Numbered from the stretch's first letter, positions 1-7,481 are shown. The stretch is DNA of 20,844 bases from Opitutia bacterium (GCA_947442255.1 CANEVO010000072.1:1-20844); one strand, 5' to 3'. The notes: generated from the letters alone by a model not told the origin. A program made the numbers and translations.

Positions 1-2838
1 GCCCATGCCGGCGTCGCCCCGACCTCGTCCGTGTGGTGGGAATGGTCGCCCGCCAGCAGCGGCGCCGTCACCATCGACACCTCCGGCAGCGAGCAGGACA
101 CCGTGCTCGCCGTTTACACCAACGGCACCGCGAGCCCGCCGGCGTCACCCGCCGATCTGGTGCTCGTCGCTGCCAACGACAACGATCCCGATGGCGTGCA
201 ACCGACGAGCCGGCTTACCTTCGCCGCGACCGCCGGGGTCACCTATCAGATCGCCATTTCCACCGGCGTCGGCACCAGCGGCCTCATCCTGCTCAACGTC
301 AACACCCGGCCCGGCAACGACCAGTTCTCGGGTGCGGCGAGAGTCGAGGGCGTCAGCGCGCGGACCGGCGGCTACAACGCTAATTGCACGCTTGAATCCG
401 GCGAGCCGCGGATCCTCGGGCATACCGGCGGAAATTCCCTCTGGTACCGCTGGACCGCCCCGCGCGCAGGCCGTTTCCAGGTCTCCGCCATCAGCCCGGA
501 GTTCGATCCGGTACTCGCCGTGTACACCGGCTCCGCTGTCAACGCCCTCACGCTCGTCACCGCCAATGACAACGCCGGTGTCGTCGCCGGCCACACCGGC
601 AGCCTGTGCACCATCCAGGCCTCGGCTGGCACCACCTACTTCATCAAGGTCGACAGCAAGAACGCCGCTGACGCCGGCCAGTTCACCCTCAGCCTAGTCG
701 ATTCCCTCTGGCAAGGCGTCACCGGCAACAACGTCACCGGCGCCCCTGCGATCGGCAACGACGGTACCGTCTACGTCGGCAGCACCGACCGCTCCATCTA
801 TGCCTACCTGCCAAACGGCGTGCTCCGCTGGGTGTCGCCCACCGGCGGGTTGATTGACACCTGTTCGCCCGCGATCGCGCTCGATGGCACGGTCTACATC
901 GGCTCGAACGATGGGATACTCTATGCGTTCGCCGCCACCGGTGAACCCCGCTGGACGCATCCCTTCGGCAGCAGCGCCCCGGTCTCGAACAGCCCCGCCC
1001 TCGCCACCGACGGGACGATCTACGTCAAGGCCGGCGACGGTTATCTCTACGCCCTCGATCCCTCCAACGGCGCCCAGAAATGGCGGCGCAACCTCAATGC
1101 CCCCGCCACCTACGCCAGCCCAGTGATCGCGCCCGACGGGACCATTTACCAGGGTTCCGAGGACGGAAACCTCTACGCCCTGAATCCCGACGGCACGATC
1201 AAGTGGACCTACACCGGCGACAACGACATCTACACCGCCCCCGCGATCGACGGCGTAGGCAACCTGTACTTCGCCGTCCTCAACACCGGGAAGCTCTTCA
1301 GCATCACGTCCGCCGGCCAACTGCGGTGGACGTACGCGGGCGCCTCGCTCGGCGCGAGCTCCTCGCCCGCCCTGAGCGCCGACGGCGCCACGGTCTATTA
1401 TGGCGGCTACGATCAAAAGCTTCATGCGGTGCAAGCCGACAATGGCCTCCGCCGCTGGACCTATCCGCTCGGCAATGAGGTGCGCGCGAGTTCGCCCGCC
1501 GTCGATGCCAACGGCGTGATCTACATCGGTTGCTACGATGCCCAGCTCCACGCCATCAATCCCGACGGCACGCTCAAGCGGACCTACGCCACCGGGGACT
1601 GGATCCGTTCCTCCCCGGCAATCTACGGCCAGTCGCTCTACGTCGGTAGCAACGATGGCAAGGTGTACGCCTTCGACATCGGCGCCAACCCCTCGACCGG
1701 CCCGTGGCCGCAATATCGCAACAACGTTCGCCGCACCGGTCGCGCGACCGTGCTCGAGCCTCTCGCCATCGTGGCAGCGCCGCAGCCCCAGTCGATCCGC
1801 CTCGGCGAAGCTCTCACGCTCACCGTCGGTGCCACCGGCGAGAAGCCACTCACCTACGTGTGGCGCAAGGACGGTGCCCTTCTTTCCGCCGCGACCGGGG
1901 CGACCTACACCGTCGCCCAGGCCACCGTCACAGACGCCGGTTCCTACACCGTCACGATCCGCGGCGCCCAGGGCTCCGTCACCAGCGTCCCGGTGCTCGT
2001 TTCGGTCGATGCCAGCGTGAAGGGCCGGTTGATCAACGTTTCGGTTCGCGCCGGCGCCGGCAGCGGCGAGCAAATCCTGACCATCGGGTTTGTCGTCGTC
2101 GGCGCTTCCCCGAAGCCACTGCTCCTGCGGGGGATTGGGCCGACGTTGACGAAGTTCGGCGTCGCCTCGCCAGTCGCGGATCCCCAACTGCAGTTGCGGT
2201 CCGAGACCGACGTAATCGCGAGCAACAATGACTGGGCGGGCGCCAGCATTCTCGCCGAGACCTCCGCGCGCGTGGGCGCGTTTGCCCTCGATCCCGCCTC
2301 GAAGGATGCCGCCCTCACGCGGACGGTCGGTGCCGGCGCGTATTATCTCCAGGTGACCAGTGAATCGCCGTCCGCGGGCATCGCACTCGCTGAGGTGTAC
2401 GACACCGAAGTCACACCTGCAATCTTCCCGCCCCCGCCGCCGGGCAGCCGGCTGGTCAACCTTTCGGCGCGCGCCCAGGTCAATGGCGGCGAGGATATCA
2501 TCGTTGCGGGCTTCGCCCTCTCCGGCACGGTGCCAAAGCAACTCCTGATCCGCGGCATCGGTCCCGCGCTCGCGGGTTACGGGATTGCCGGCCCGCTCGG
2601 CAACCCCGTCCTCGAACTCTACCGCGACCAGACAAAAATCGCGGAGAACGATGATTGGGGCGGCGGCGCGACCCTCGCTCAGGCCTTCAAGTCTGTCGCG
2701 GCGTTCGATCTCACCGACCCCGCCAGCCGTGACGCCGCGCTTCTCGTCACCCTCGAACCCGGCACCTACACCGCGCAGATCAAGGGCCTCAACGGCGCGA
2801 CCGGCATCGCGCTGATCGAGTTGTACGAAATGCTTTAG
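1..2838 (+). CDS. Large secreted/surface protein with PQQ-like propeller, Ig-like and tandem C-terminal domains (5' partial)
   Basis: The reading frame is open from the first base, so the start lies outside the window; the GTG at 31 is internal to a domain. In order I see: the end of one beta-sandwich module (TSSVWWEWSP, DTVLAVYT), a second copy of it (about 300-700, with SLWYRWTAP and DPVLAVYTG) resembling bacterial pre-peptidase C-terminal domains; about eight PQQ-type propeller blades (about 705-1690) marked by repeated GTVYVGS, LYALNPDG and RWTY; an Ig-like domain (about 1755-2010, with YVWRKDGALL and DAGSYTVTI); and two copies of a roughly 130-residue C-terminal module (from about 2023 and 2446) sharing LL.RGIGP.L, a NDDWGG-like motif, SRDAAL and a final ALIELYE. 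This is a non-catalytic extracellular architecture, probably for adhesion or binding. The function is unknown; the domain calls are by eye. Confidence 0.85.
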   Translation, partial: AHAGVAPTSSVWWEWSPASSGAVTIDTSGSEQDTVLAVYTNGTASPPASPADLVLVAANDNDPDGVQPTSRLTFAATAGVTYQIAISTGVGTSGLILLNVNTRPGNDQFSGAARVEGVSARTGGYNANCTLESGEPRILGHTGGNSLWYRWTAPRAGRFQVSAISPEFDPVLAVYTGSAVNALTLVTANDNAGVVAGHTGSLCTIQASAGTTYFIKVDSKNAADAGQFTLSLVDSLWQGVTGNNVTGAPAIGNDGTVYVGSTDRSIYAYLPNGVLRWVSPTGGLIDTCSPAIALDGTVYIGSNDGILYAFAATGEPRWTHPFGSSAPVSNSPALATDGTIYVKAGDGYLYALDPSNGAQKWRRNLNAPATYASPVIAPDGTIYQGSEDGNLYALNPDGTIKWTYTGDNDIYTAPAIDGVGNLYFAVLNTGKLFSITSAGQLRWTYAGASLGASSSPALSADGATVYYGGYDQKLHAVQADNGLRRWTYPLGNEVRASSPAVDANGVIYIGCYDAQLHAINPDGTLKRTYATGDWIRSSPAIYGQSLYVGSNDGKVYAFDIGANPSTGPWPQYRNNVRRTGRATVLEPLAIVAAPQPQSIRLGEALTLTVGATGEKPLTYVWRKDGALLSAATGATYTVAQATVTDAGSYTVTIRGAQGSVTSVPVLVSVDASVKGRLINVSVRAGAGSGEQILTIGFVVVGASPKPLLLRGIGPTLTKFGVASPVADPQLQLRSETDVIASNNDWAGASILAETSARVGAFALDPASKDAALTRTVGAGAYYLQVTSESPSAGIALAEVYDTEVTPAIFPPPPPGSRLVNLSARAQVNGGEDIIVAGFALSGTVPKQLLIRGIGPALAGYGIAGPLGNPVLELYRDQTKIAENDDWGGGATLAQAFKSVAAFDLTDPASRDAALLVTLEPGTYTAQIKGLNGATGIALIELYEML

Positions 2839-2846
2839 CCGGTGCC

Positions 2847-2942
2847 GGGCGTGGACGAGCCACGCCCCTACACACGTTTGGTAACGCGCCACATTTCGTG
2901 GGGGAGACCCATATTTTGTAGGGGCGCGCCTCGTGCGCGCCC
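2847..2942. repeat. Inverted pair of covarying hairpins downstream of the surface-protein gene
   Basis: Two hairpins lie head to head. Hairpin A (2847-2867) has the stem GGGCGTGG/CCACGCCC and hairpin B (2922-2942) has GGGCGCGC/GCGCGCCC. Read on the minus strand, A has the same five-base loop CTCGT and the same TGTAG flank as B, so they are inverted copies. The eight-base stems differ at two pairs and both differences are compensated. There is no T-run, so it is not a simple terminator, although it sits nine bases after the stop codon at 2838. Confidence 0.75.
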
Positions 2943-2965
2943 ACGGCGTTTGATCGGCTTTTCCC

Positions 2966-3030
2966 GTAGCCACGAGCGCCAGCGAGTGGAACGACCGACG
3001 TTTCATCCACTCACTGGCGCTCGGGCCTAC
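2966..3030. repeat. Palindromic dispersed repeat, family 1, copy 1
   Basis: Two 25-base arms (2966-2990 and 3006-3030) are reverse complements with three mismatches around a 15-base spacer; the core is CGAGCGCCAGCGAGTGGA. A second copy of the same element, in the other orientation by its spacer, lies at 7408-7471. A degenerate half-arm with CCACTCGCTCACGCTCG follows at about 3090-3114. The stretch 2839-3143 contains no gene I can support, only these repeats. Confidence 0.85.
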
Positions 3031-3143
3031 AGCCGCACCGCGGTAAGAAAAGTCCGCTTTTAGATGTCTCTAATTCGTTCGCTGTTTCACCACTCGCTCA
3101 CGCTCGCAGCCACGGCAGCAGAGCTCATCCATCCGTCACGTCC

Positions 3144-3636
3144 CTAACCCAGCACCTGCAACCCCAGCATCGCCGCGGCCGCAATTCCTCCCACCAACAG
3201 CGCGCCGACCACGCGCAGCGATCGCCGTTGATACCGGGCCGCGACCGCAAACAGCACTGCGACCACGATCACGGCCAGGGCCAGTTCCATTTGCCGCGGC
3301 GCGTCGGGCAGCGCCGCGCGAATGAGCCTAGGGGAAAACTGCTTCTGTTCGGTAACCATGATCGAGACGGCCAGCGCCCCCGCCGGCAGCCCAACCGTCC
3401 ATCCGAGGAAGGCGTTCGCCGAGCCGCCGCAAATCCACCCCGAACACCTCGGACCGTCCGCTGGTCGGAGGCGGGAAATTCATAATCATCTTCAACGCGG
3501 TGGTCTTCCCCGCCCCATTGGCCCCAAGCAGCGCAAACACACTCCCTCCCGGCACCGCCAGGTTGAGATCGTGCACCGCCTCCGTGCCGCCAAACCGCCG
3601 CGTGAGCCCGTGCGTTTGAATGATGGGCATGAACAA
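3144..3636 (-). pseudogene. Deletion-fused ABC transporter remnant: ATPase N-terminus joined to membrane-protein C-terminus
   Basis: From 3636 downward the frame reads as the start of an ABC transporter ATPase, with a perfect Walker A (GANGAGKTT) and the following TSGRSEVFGVDLRRLGER. It then loses family similarity at about 3410-3430 and lacks the Q-loop, signature LSGGQ, Walker B and H-loop. In a different frame, the DNA from about 3420 to the stop at 3144 encodes a credible membrane-protein tail (AFLGWTVGLPAGALAVSIMVTEQ, then a helix MELALAVIVVAVLF and a second hydrophobic stretch). The simplest reading is one internal deletion that removed most of the ATPase gene and the front of its permease gene and left the two ends out of frame. 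The regulator gene and operators lie just upstream on the same strand. Neither half could work as a transporter. Confidence 0.75.
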
Positions 3637-3718
3637 AATTCAGTTGCCGCGCAGAACACCCGGACCCCGCGAACACCGCCGCGCCCTCCCTCGACCGTCC
3701 CGCCGACCCAATCCAACG

Positions 3719-3737
3719 TGTAACGTATTACGTTACA
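3719..3737. promoter_or_regulatory. Palindromic operator 1, probable target of the adjacent GntR/YtrA regulator
   Basis: TGTAACGTATTACGTTACA is a perfect palindrome of nine-base arms around one central base. It lies 83 bases before the start of the broken ATPase gene and after the GntR-family gene. Assignment to that regulator is inferred from position and from the usual gntR-operator-ABC layout of YtrA-type loci. Confidence 0.75.
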
Positions 3738-3772
3738 AATCTGCCCGGTAGGTGATGAGAGAGATTCGGTTT

Positions 3773-3791
3773 TGTAACGTAATGCGTTACA
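3773..3791. promoter_or_regulatory. Palindromic operator 2, second copy of the same site
   Basis: TGTAACGTAATGCGTTACA repeats operator 1 with one mismatch between the arms. The two centres are 54 bases apart, close to five helical turns, which would suit two dimers binding the same face of the DNA. I see no convincing -35/-10 pair between them. Confidence 0.7.
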
Positions 3792-3844
3792 AGAAACCCG
3801 CGCGGGCGGGGACCAGCGGGGGTTGGCGCGAGGGGCGGAGAATT

Positions 3845-4228
3845 TCATTTCATGGTGAGTTTCTTCCAATGCACCGCGACGGCCTCCTGGACGTCGTCGA
3901 GTTTCAGGCCGAGCTTCTTCGCCTCGACCACCAGCCACTCCACTTCCGCGCCGCGGAGTTCCTTGCGCTCCTTCCGGCCGCCGGCCTCGCGCGGCGCCAC
4001 CACACTGCCCACGGCCGGCGTCGTCACGAGCACGCCCTCGGTGACGAGGGCCGCCACGACATTGTGGGCCGTGTTGGGATTAATCCGCAGTTCCTGGCTC
4101 AGTACCCGGACGGAGGGAAACTTGTCCCCCGGCCGCAGTTGGCCGGCCACGACCGCCTTCCGCACCGCGTAGCACACCTGCTCCGCCACCGGCAGGCCCG
4201 GCTTCAGTGAAATGGAGAACGACAGCAC
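3845..4228 (-). CDS. GntR-family (YtrA subfamily) transcriptional regulator
   Basis: This 127-residue DNA-binding protein starts at a GTG at 4228. Residues about 10-75 form the GntR winged helix-turn-helix (AEQVCYAVRKAVVAGQL, GDKFPSVRVLSQELRINPNTAHNVVAAL, then the wing TEGVLVTTPAVGSVV). Only a short helical tail follows (about residues 88-127) instead of a ligand-binding domain, which is the size and shape of the YtrA subfamily. Such regulators normally repress an adjacent ABC transporter operon. Here the downstream gene on the same strand is an ABC remnant and two palindromic operators lie between. The regulator itself looks intact, so it may now act on nothing local except perhaps its own region. 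It diverges from pyrR. No Shine-Dalgarno is visible. Confidence 0.9.
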   Translation of the reverse strand: MLSFSISLKPGLPVAEQVCYAVRKAVVAGQLRPGDKFPSVRVLSQELRINPNTAHNVVAALVTEGVLVTTPAVGSVVAPREAGGRKERKELRGAEVEWLVVEAKKLGLKLDDVQEAVAVHWKKLTMK

Positions 4229-4330
4229 ACTGTTCTATTCGCACTAGCACGGTTAAGACGACAGGCCTCTTCTTGAGCCCCGTTTACAATGCTGGCGTGG
4301 TGAATCGCTCATTTTCTGGAGGAACTCTTT

Positions 4331-4399
4331 GGAGGGCCGAGCTCCGCCGAGGCCGGTTCGTTGACTCCTCAAGACGGCCTCGGCGGAACTCGGCCCTCC
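4331..4399. repeat. Palindromic dispersed repeat, family 2, between gntR and pyrR
   Basis: Two 25-base arms (4331-4355 and 4375-4399) are reverse complements with a single mismatch, around a 19-base spacer. The left arm begins GGAGGGCCGAGCTCCGCCGA. The architecture matches the family 1 element but the sequence is unrelated. Only one copy is visible here, so calling it dispersed is inference. Confidence 0.75.
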
Positions 4400-4426
4400 C
4401 CTTGGGCGGCGGCTCTGCCGCGCTAC

Positions 4427-4465
4427 GCCGTTTTTACGGCCATTTTGGCCGGCCAAACTTTGGCC
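4427..4465 (+). promoter_or_regulatory. Competing hairpins in the pyrR leader, possible attenuator
   Basis: Three overlapping self-complementary stretches precede pyrR: GCCGTTTTTACGGC (4427-4440), TTGGCCGGCCAA (4445-4456) and GGCCAAACTTTGGCC (4451-4465). The second and third share GGCCAA and cannot form together, as in an attenuator switch. No PyrR-binding consensus of the Bacillus type and no terminal T-run are evident, so a regulatory role is a guess. Confidence 0.35.
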
Positions 4466-4503
4466 TTCCCTCATTTCGCCGCACTCGTCAAAATCCAACC
4501 CCG

Positions 4504-5052
4504 GTGGGCACTTCCAAGACCATCGGTTCGGCGGAGATTCAGGCTGCCATTGCGCGGCTCGCCGCTGCCATTTCCACCCGCCACGCCTCGACGCCCACCC
4601 TCCTGTTGCTCGGCGTCGCCAATGGCGGCATCGAACTCGCCTGCCGGCTCGCCCGCCAGCTTGCCATGACCAATGCCCGGCAGGTCATTTACGCGGGCAC
4701 GCTCGACATCTCGTTTCATCGCGACGACATCGGCGAGCATCCGATCCCCCACGAGATCGCGCCCACCCAGATTCCGATCGATGTGCAGGACGCGACCATC
4801 ATCCTCGTCGACGACGTGCTCTTCTCCGGTCGCACCGCCAAGGCCGCGCTCGACGAACTCTTCGACCACGGCCGTCCCGCCAAGGTCGAACTCGCCGTCC
4901 TCGTCGATCGCGGGGGCCGCAAGCTGCCCTTCGCCGCCAACTACGCCGGCCTGATCCTCGCCACCGAGGAGGACGAGAAGGTTCGCGTTCAACTGGATCC
5001 CACGAACTTCAAGCGCGACCTCATCCGGCTCGAACGCCCGGGCAGTCGCTAA
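4504..5052 (+). CDS. pyrR: PyrR bifunctional regulator / uracil phosphoribosyltransferase
   Basis: PyrR makes UMP from uracil and PRPP, and in many bacteria senses UMP to regulate pyr genes through mRNA binding. The protein is 182 residues from the GTG at 4504, matching the usual 175-185. The PRPP-binding loop is clear (IILVDDVLFSGRTAKAAL), as are LLLGVANGGIELACRLA near the N-terminus and VELAVLVDRGGRKLPFAANY after the loop. The frame stays open upstream to 4207, but that stretch holds a palindromic repeat and hairpins and has no family similarity, so I chose the GTG just before the conserved part. pyrB starts six bases after the stop, which fits an operon. No Shine-Dalgarno precedes the start. 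Confidence 0.93.
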   Translation: MGTSKTIGSAEIQAAIARLAAAISTRHASTPTLLLLGVANGGIELACRLARQLAMTNARQVIYAGTLDISFHRDDIGEHPIPHEIAPTQIPIDVQDATIILVDDVLFSGRTAKAALDELFDHGRPAKVELAVLVDRGGRKLPFAANYAGLILATEEDEKVRVQLDPTNFKRDLIRLERPGSR

Positions 5053-5058
5053 ATCACC

Positions 5059-6003
5059 ATGTCCTGGACCCGCCGTCACCTGCTCACGATCGAGCAACTG
5101 TCCCTCGCCGAGATTGAGCAGATTCACGCCACCGCGGCCGCCTTCAAGCGCACCCTGAAGCGGAGCGTCCGCAAGGTCCCCGCCCTCCGGGGCAAGACCA
5201 TCGTCAATCTCTTCCTTGAGCCGAGCACCCGCACACGGATGGCCTTCGACATGGCCGCCAAACGGCTCAGCGCCGATGTCATCTCTGTCGACGGCTCCAG
5301 CAGCAGCACCACCAAGGGCGAAACGCTCCGCGACACCGCCGAGAATATTCAGGCCCTGCAGGCGGACATGATTGTCATCCGGCACGCCGCCGCCGGCTCA
5401 CCCCTCTACCTTTCGCGCATCCTCGACATTCCGGTGATCAACGCTGGCGACGGCGCCCACGAGCATCCGACCCAGGGGTTGCTCGACACCTTCACGATGA
5501 AGGAGCACTTCGGCTCCCTCCGCGGCCGCAAGGTCGTCATTCTCGGTGACATTCTCTTCAGCCGCGTGGCCCGCTCGAACATCCATGCGCTCACCAAGAT
5601 GGGCGCCGATGTCACACTCGTCGGCCCGTCCACCCTCGTGCCGCAGTGGTTCACCGCGATGGGCGTCAGCGTCTCGCACGATCTCCGTGGCGCGCTCGCC
5701 GATGCCGAGGTCGTCATGCTCCTGCGCATCCAGCACGAGCGCCAGGCCGCCGGCCTCTTTCCCTCGCTCGGCGAGTACACGAGCATGTTCGGCCTGAACA
5801 AGACCCGCGCCTCCTGGCTTAACCCGAAGGCCATCATCATGCACCCGGGCCCGATCAACCGCGGCGTTGAAATCGACAGCGAACTCGCCGACGGCGACCG
5901 AAGCGTGATCCTGCAGCAGGTGACCAACGGCATCGCGATCCGCATGGCCGTCCTCTACCTCTGCGCCGGCGGCCAGCCGGAGTCGGTCATTCAGAGTGCG
6001 TGA
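5059..6003 (+). CDS. pyrB: Aspartate carbamoyltransferase catalytic chain
   Basis: PyrB joins carbamoyl phosphate and aspartate into N-carbamoyl-aspartate, the committed step of pyrimidine synthesis, in the cytoplasm. At 314 residues it has the normal catalytic-chain length. Visible signatures are the carbamoyl-phosphate loop FLEPSTRTRMAF (about residues 51-62), DGAHEHPTQGLLD with the HPTQ motif (about 131-143), and HPGPINRGVEI near the C-terminus. It follows pyrR by six bases and precedes pyrC by 105 bases. No pyrI regulatory chain is present in the window. The start ATG is preceded by TAAATCACC, with no Shine-Dalgarno. Confidence 0.97.
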   Translation: MSWTRRHLLTIEQLSLAEIEQIHATAAAFKRTLKRSVRKVPALRGKTIVNLFLEPSTRTRMAFDMAAKRLSADVISVDGSSSSTTKGETLRDTAENIQALQADMIVIRHAAAGSPLYLSRILDIPVINAGDGAHEHPTQGLLDTFTMKEHFGSLRGRKVVILGDILFSRVARSNIHALTKMGADVTLVGPSTLVPQWFTAMGVSVSHDLRGALADAEVVMLLRIQHERQAAGLFPSLGEYTSMFGLNKTRASWLNPKAIIMHPGPINRGVEIDSELADGDRSVILQQVTNGIAIRMAVLYLCAGGQPESVIQSA

Positions 6004-6103
6004 GTGCCAAGTGCTAAATGCCAAATTTCAATCGCTGATGCGTGCACCCACTCATATTTTTCCTTCCGCCCATTTGGCATTCGCAGTTCGCCACTCGGCA
6101 CTC
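6002..6103. repeat. Imperfect palindrome filling the pyrB-pyrC spacer
   Basis: The left arm (6002-6026) starts inside the pyrB stop codon and contains GAGTGCCAAGTG and AATGCCAAAT. The right arm (6072-6103) contains ATTTGGCATT and CACTCGGCACTC. The outer blocks of 10 and 12 bases pair with one mismatch; the middle of the right arm has seven extra bases. The element ends five bases before the pyrC start, so it spans essentially the whole spacer. Its sequence is unlike the other palindromes here. Confidence 0.7.
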
Positions 6104-6108
6104 TGACC

Positions 6109-7398
6109 ATGCCCTCTCTCTGGATTAAGAATGCCCGCGTCATCGATCCCGCCGCCAAGCGGGATGCGGTGGGCGATATCTTCATCAGCGACGGCCGGTT
6201 CGTCGGCTCGCTTTCCGCCGTCGCAAAAAAACGCGCCCGCCAAATCGATGCCCGCGGCCTGGTGGCCTGCCCGGGGCTGGTCGACATTCATGTTCACTTC
6301 CGCGAGCCGGGCCAGACCCACAAGGAGACGATCGCAACCGGTTCGCAGGCCGCGGCCGCCGGCGGGTTCACCACCGTGGTGATGATGCCGAACACCTCTC
6401 CGGTGGCCGACAGCGCCGGCACGATCCAGTTCATGAAGGACGTCATCGAGCGCGACGCCGTCGTCCACGTCTATCCCACGGGCTGCATCACCGTTGGCAT
6501 GAAGGGCCAGGCCCTCGCCCCCATCGGCTCGCTCAAGCGCGCCGGCGTGATCGCGATCACCGACGATGGCGATTGCATCCAGTCGAACGACCTCATGCGC
6601 CGTGCCGTCGAATACGCCAAGATGTTCGACCTGCCCGTCATGGATCACTGCCAGGATCATTCGATGACGCAGGGTGCGGTGATGAACGAGGGCATCGTCT
6701 CGACGCGACTCGGCCTGCGCGGCTGGCCGAACGCCGCCGAGGATCTGATCGTCGCCCGCAACGTCATCCTCTCCGAATACACCGGTGCGCACATCCACAT
6801 GCAACACATCTCGTCGCAGTTCTCGGTCGATATCCTGCGCCGGGCGAAACAGCGCGGCGTTCGGGTCAGCGCCGAGGCGACCCCTCATCACATCGCCCTG
6901 ACCGACGACCTGCTTGCGGGCTACGACACCCACTTCAAGATGAACCCGCCACTCCGCACCGAGGCGGATCGCCAGGCCCTCATCGAAGGTCTGCGCGACG
7001 GCACGCTCGACATCGTCGCAACGGACCACGCGCCGCACACGGATTACGAGAAGGACAAGGAATTCGATTTTGCGCCCAACGGCATCCTCGGTCTCGAGAC
7101 GGCGCTGTCCGTCACGCTCGACGTTCTCGTGCGCGAGAGCCGATTCAAACTGCCTTATGTCGTGGACCTCATGACGCGCCGGCCCGCGCGGCTGATGAAT
7201 CTGCCCGGCGGCACGCTCGCAGCCGGCGAGGTCGCGGACGTGTGCCTGTTCGATCCGGACGAAAAGTGGCGCTACGACGCCAAGCATGGCTTCAGCAAGT
7301 CGAGCAACTCGCCCTGGCATGACCAGACGCTGACCGGCCGGGTGAAGAAAACGATCGTGGCCGGGCGCGTGGTGTTCGACGGCAAGAAGATCGTCTGA
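6109..7398 (+). CDS. pyrC: Dihydroorotase, class I
   Basis: PyrC cyclises N-carbamoyl-aspartate to dihydroorotate, using zinc in an amidohydrolase barrel. The chosen ATG at 6109 gives 429 residues, normal for the class I (long) type. Metal-ligand segments are all present: DIHVHFREPGQTHKE, with the HxH motif; ITDDGDCI; the histidine in PVMDHCQDHS; the histidine in IHMQHISSQFSVD; and the catalytic aspartate in DIVATDHAPHTDYEK. It therefore looks active rather than the inactive PyrC partner found beside some PyrB proteins. An in-frame extension up to 6004 exists but runs through the palindrome, so I reject it. The final part (GTLAAGEVADVCLFDPD and VVAGRVVFDG-like residues) is the standard C-terminal beta domain. 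Confidence 0.96.
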   Translation: MPSLWIKNARVIDPAAKRDAVGDIFISDGRFVGSLSAVAKKRARQIDARGLVACPGLVDIHVHFREPGQTHKETIATGSQAAAAGGFTTVVMMPNTSPVADSAGTIQFMKDVIERDAVVHVYPTGCITVGMKGQALAPIGSLKRAGVIAITDDGDCIQSNDLMRRAVEYAKMFDLPVMDHCQDHSMTQGAVMNEGIVSTRLGLRGWPNAAEDLIVARNVILSEYTGAHIHMQHISSQFSVDILRRAKQRGVRVSAEATPHHIALTDDLLAGYDTHFKMNPPLRTEADRQALIEGLRDGTLDIVATDHAPHTDYEKDKEFDFAPNGILGLETALSVTLDVLVRESRFKLPYVVDLMTRRPARLMNLPGGTLAAGEVADVCLFDPDEKWRYDAKHGFSKSSNSPWHDQTLTGRVKKTIVAGRVVFDGKKIV

Positions 7399-7407
7399 GC
7401 GAGAACT

Positions 7408-7471
7408 GTATCCACGAGCGCCAGCGAGTGGATGAACGCCCGTCGGCCCACTCGCTGGCGCTCGTGGCTAC
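7408..7471. repeat. Palindromic dispersed repeat, family 1, copy 2
   Basis: Arms at 7408-7432 and 7447-7471 are reverse complements over 25 bases with two mismatches, around the 14-base spacer TGAACGCCCGTCGG. The arms share CCACGAGCGCCAGCGAGTGG with the element at 2966-3030. The spacer resembles the reverse complement of that copy's spacer, so the two copies are oppositely oriented. It begins ten bases after the pyrC stop. Confidence 0.85.
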
Positions 7472-7481
7472 GGGCAGCTCG

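Noticed and set aside
2847..2867. An intrinsic terminator for the surface-protein gene
   Set aside because: The stem is good but no T-run follows, and it is one half of an inverted repeat pair.
694..3006. A 770-codon open frame on the minus strand opposite the surface-protein gene
   Set aside because: It is antisense to clear PQQ, Ig and terminal repeats, has Arg/Gly/Asp-rich composition typical of GC-rich shadow frames, and no domain.
2839..3143. A CRISPR array
   Set aside because: The repeats are palindromic pairs without regular spacers, and no cas gene is present.
4207..4503. An in-frame N-terminal extension of pyrR
   Set aside because: It runs through the 4331-4399 palindrome and hairpins and has no similarity to PyrR; the GTG at 4504 gives normal length.
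6004..6108. An in-frame N-terminal extension of pyrC starting right after pyrB
   Set aside because: It is encoded entirely by the inverted repeat; dihydroorotase similarity starts at the ATG at 6109.
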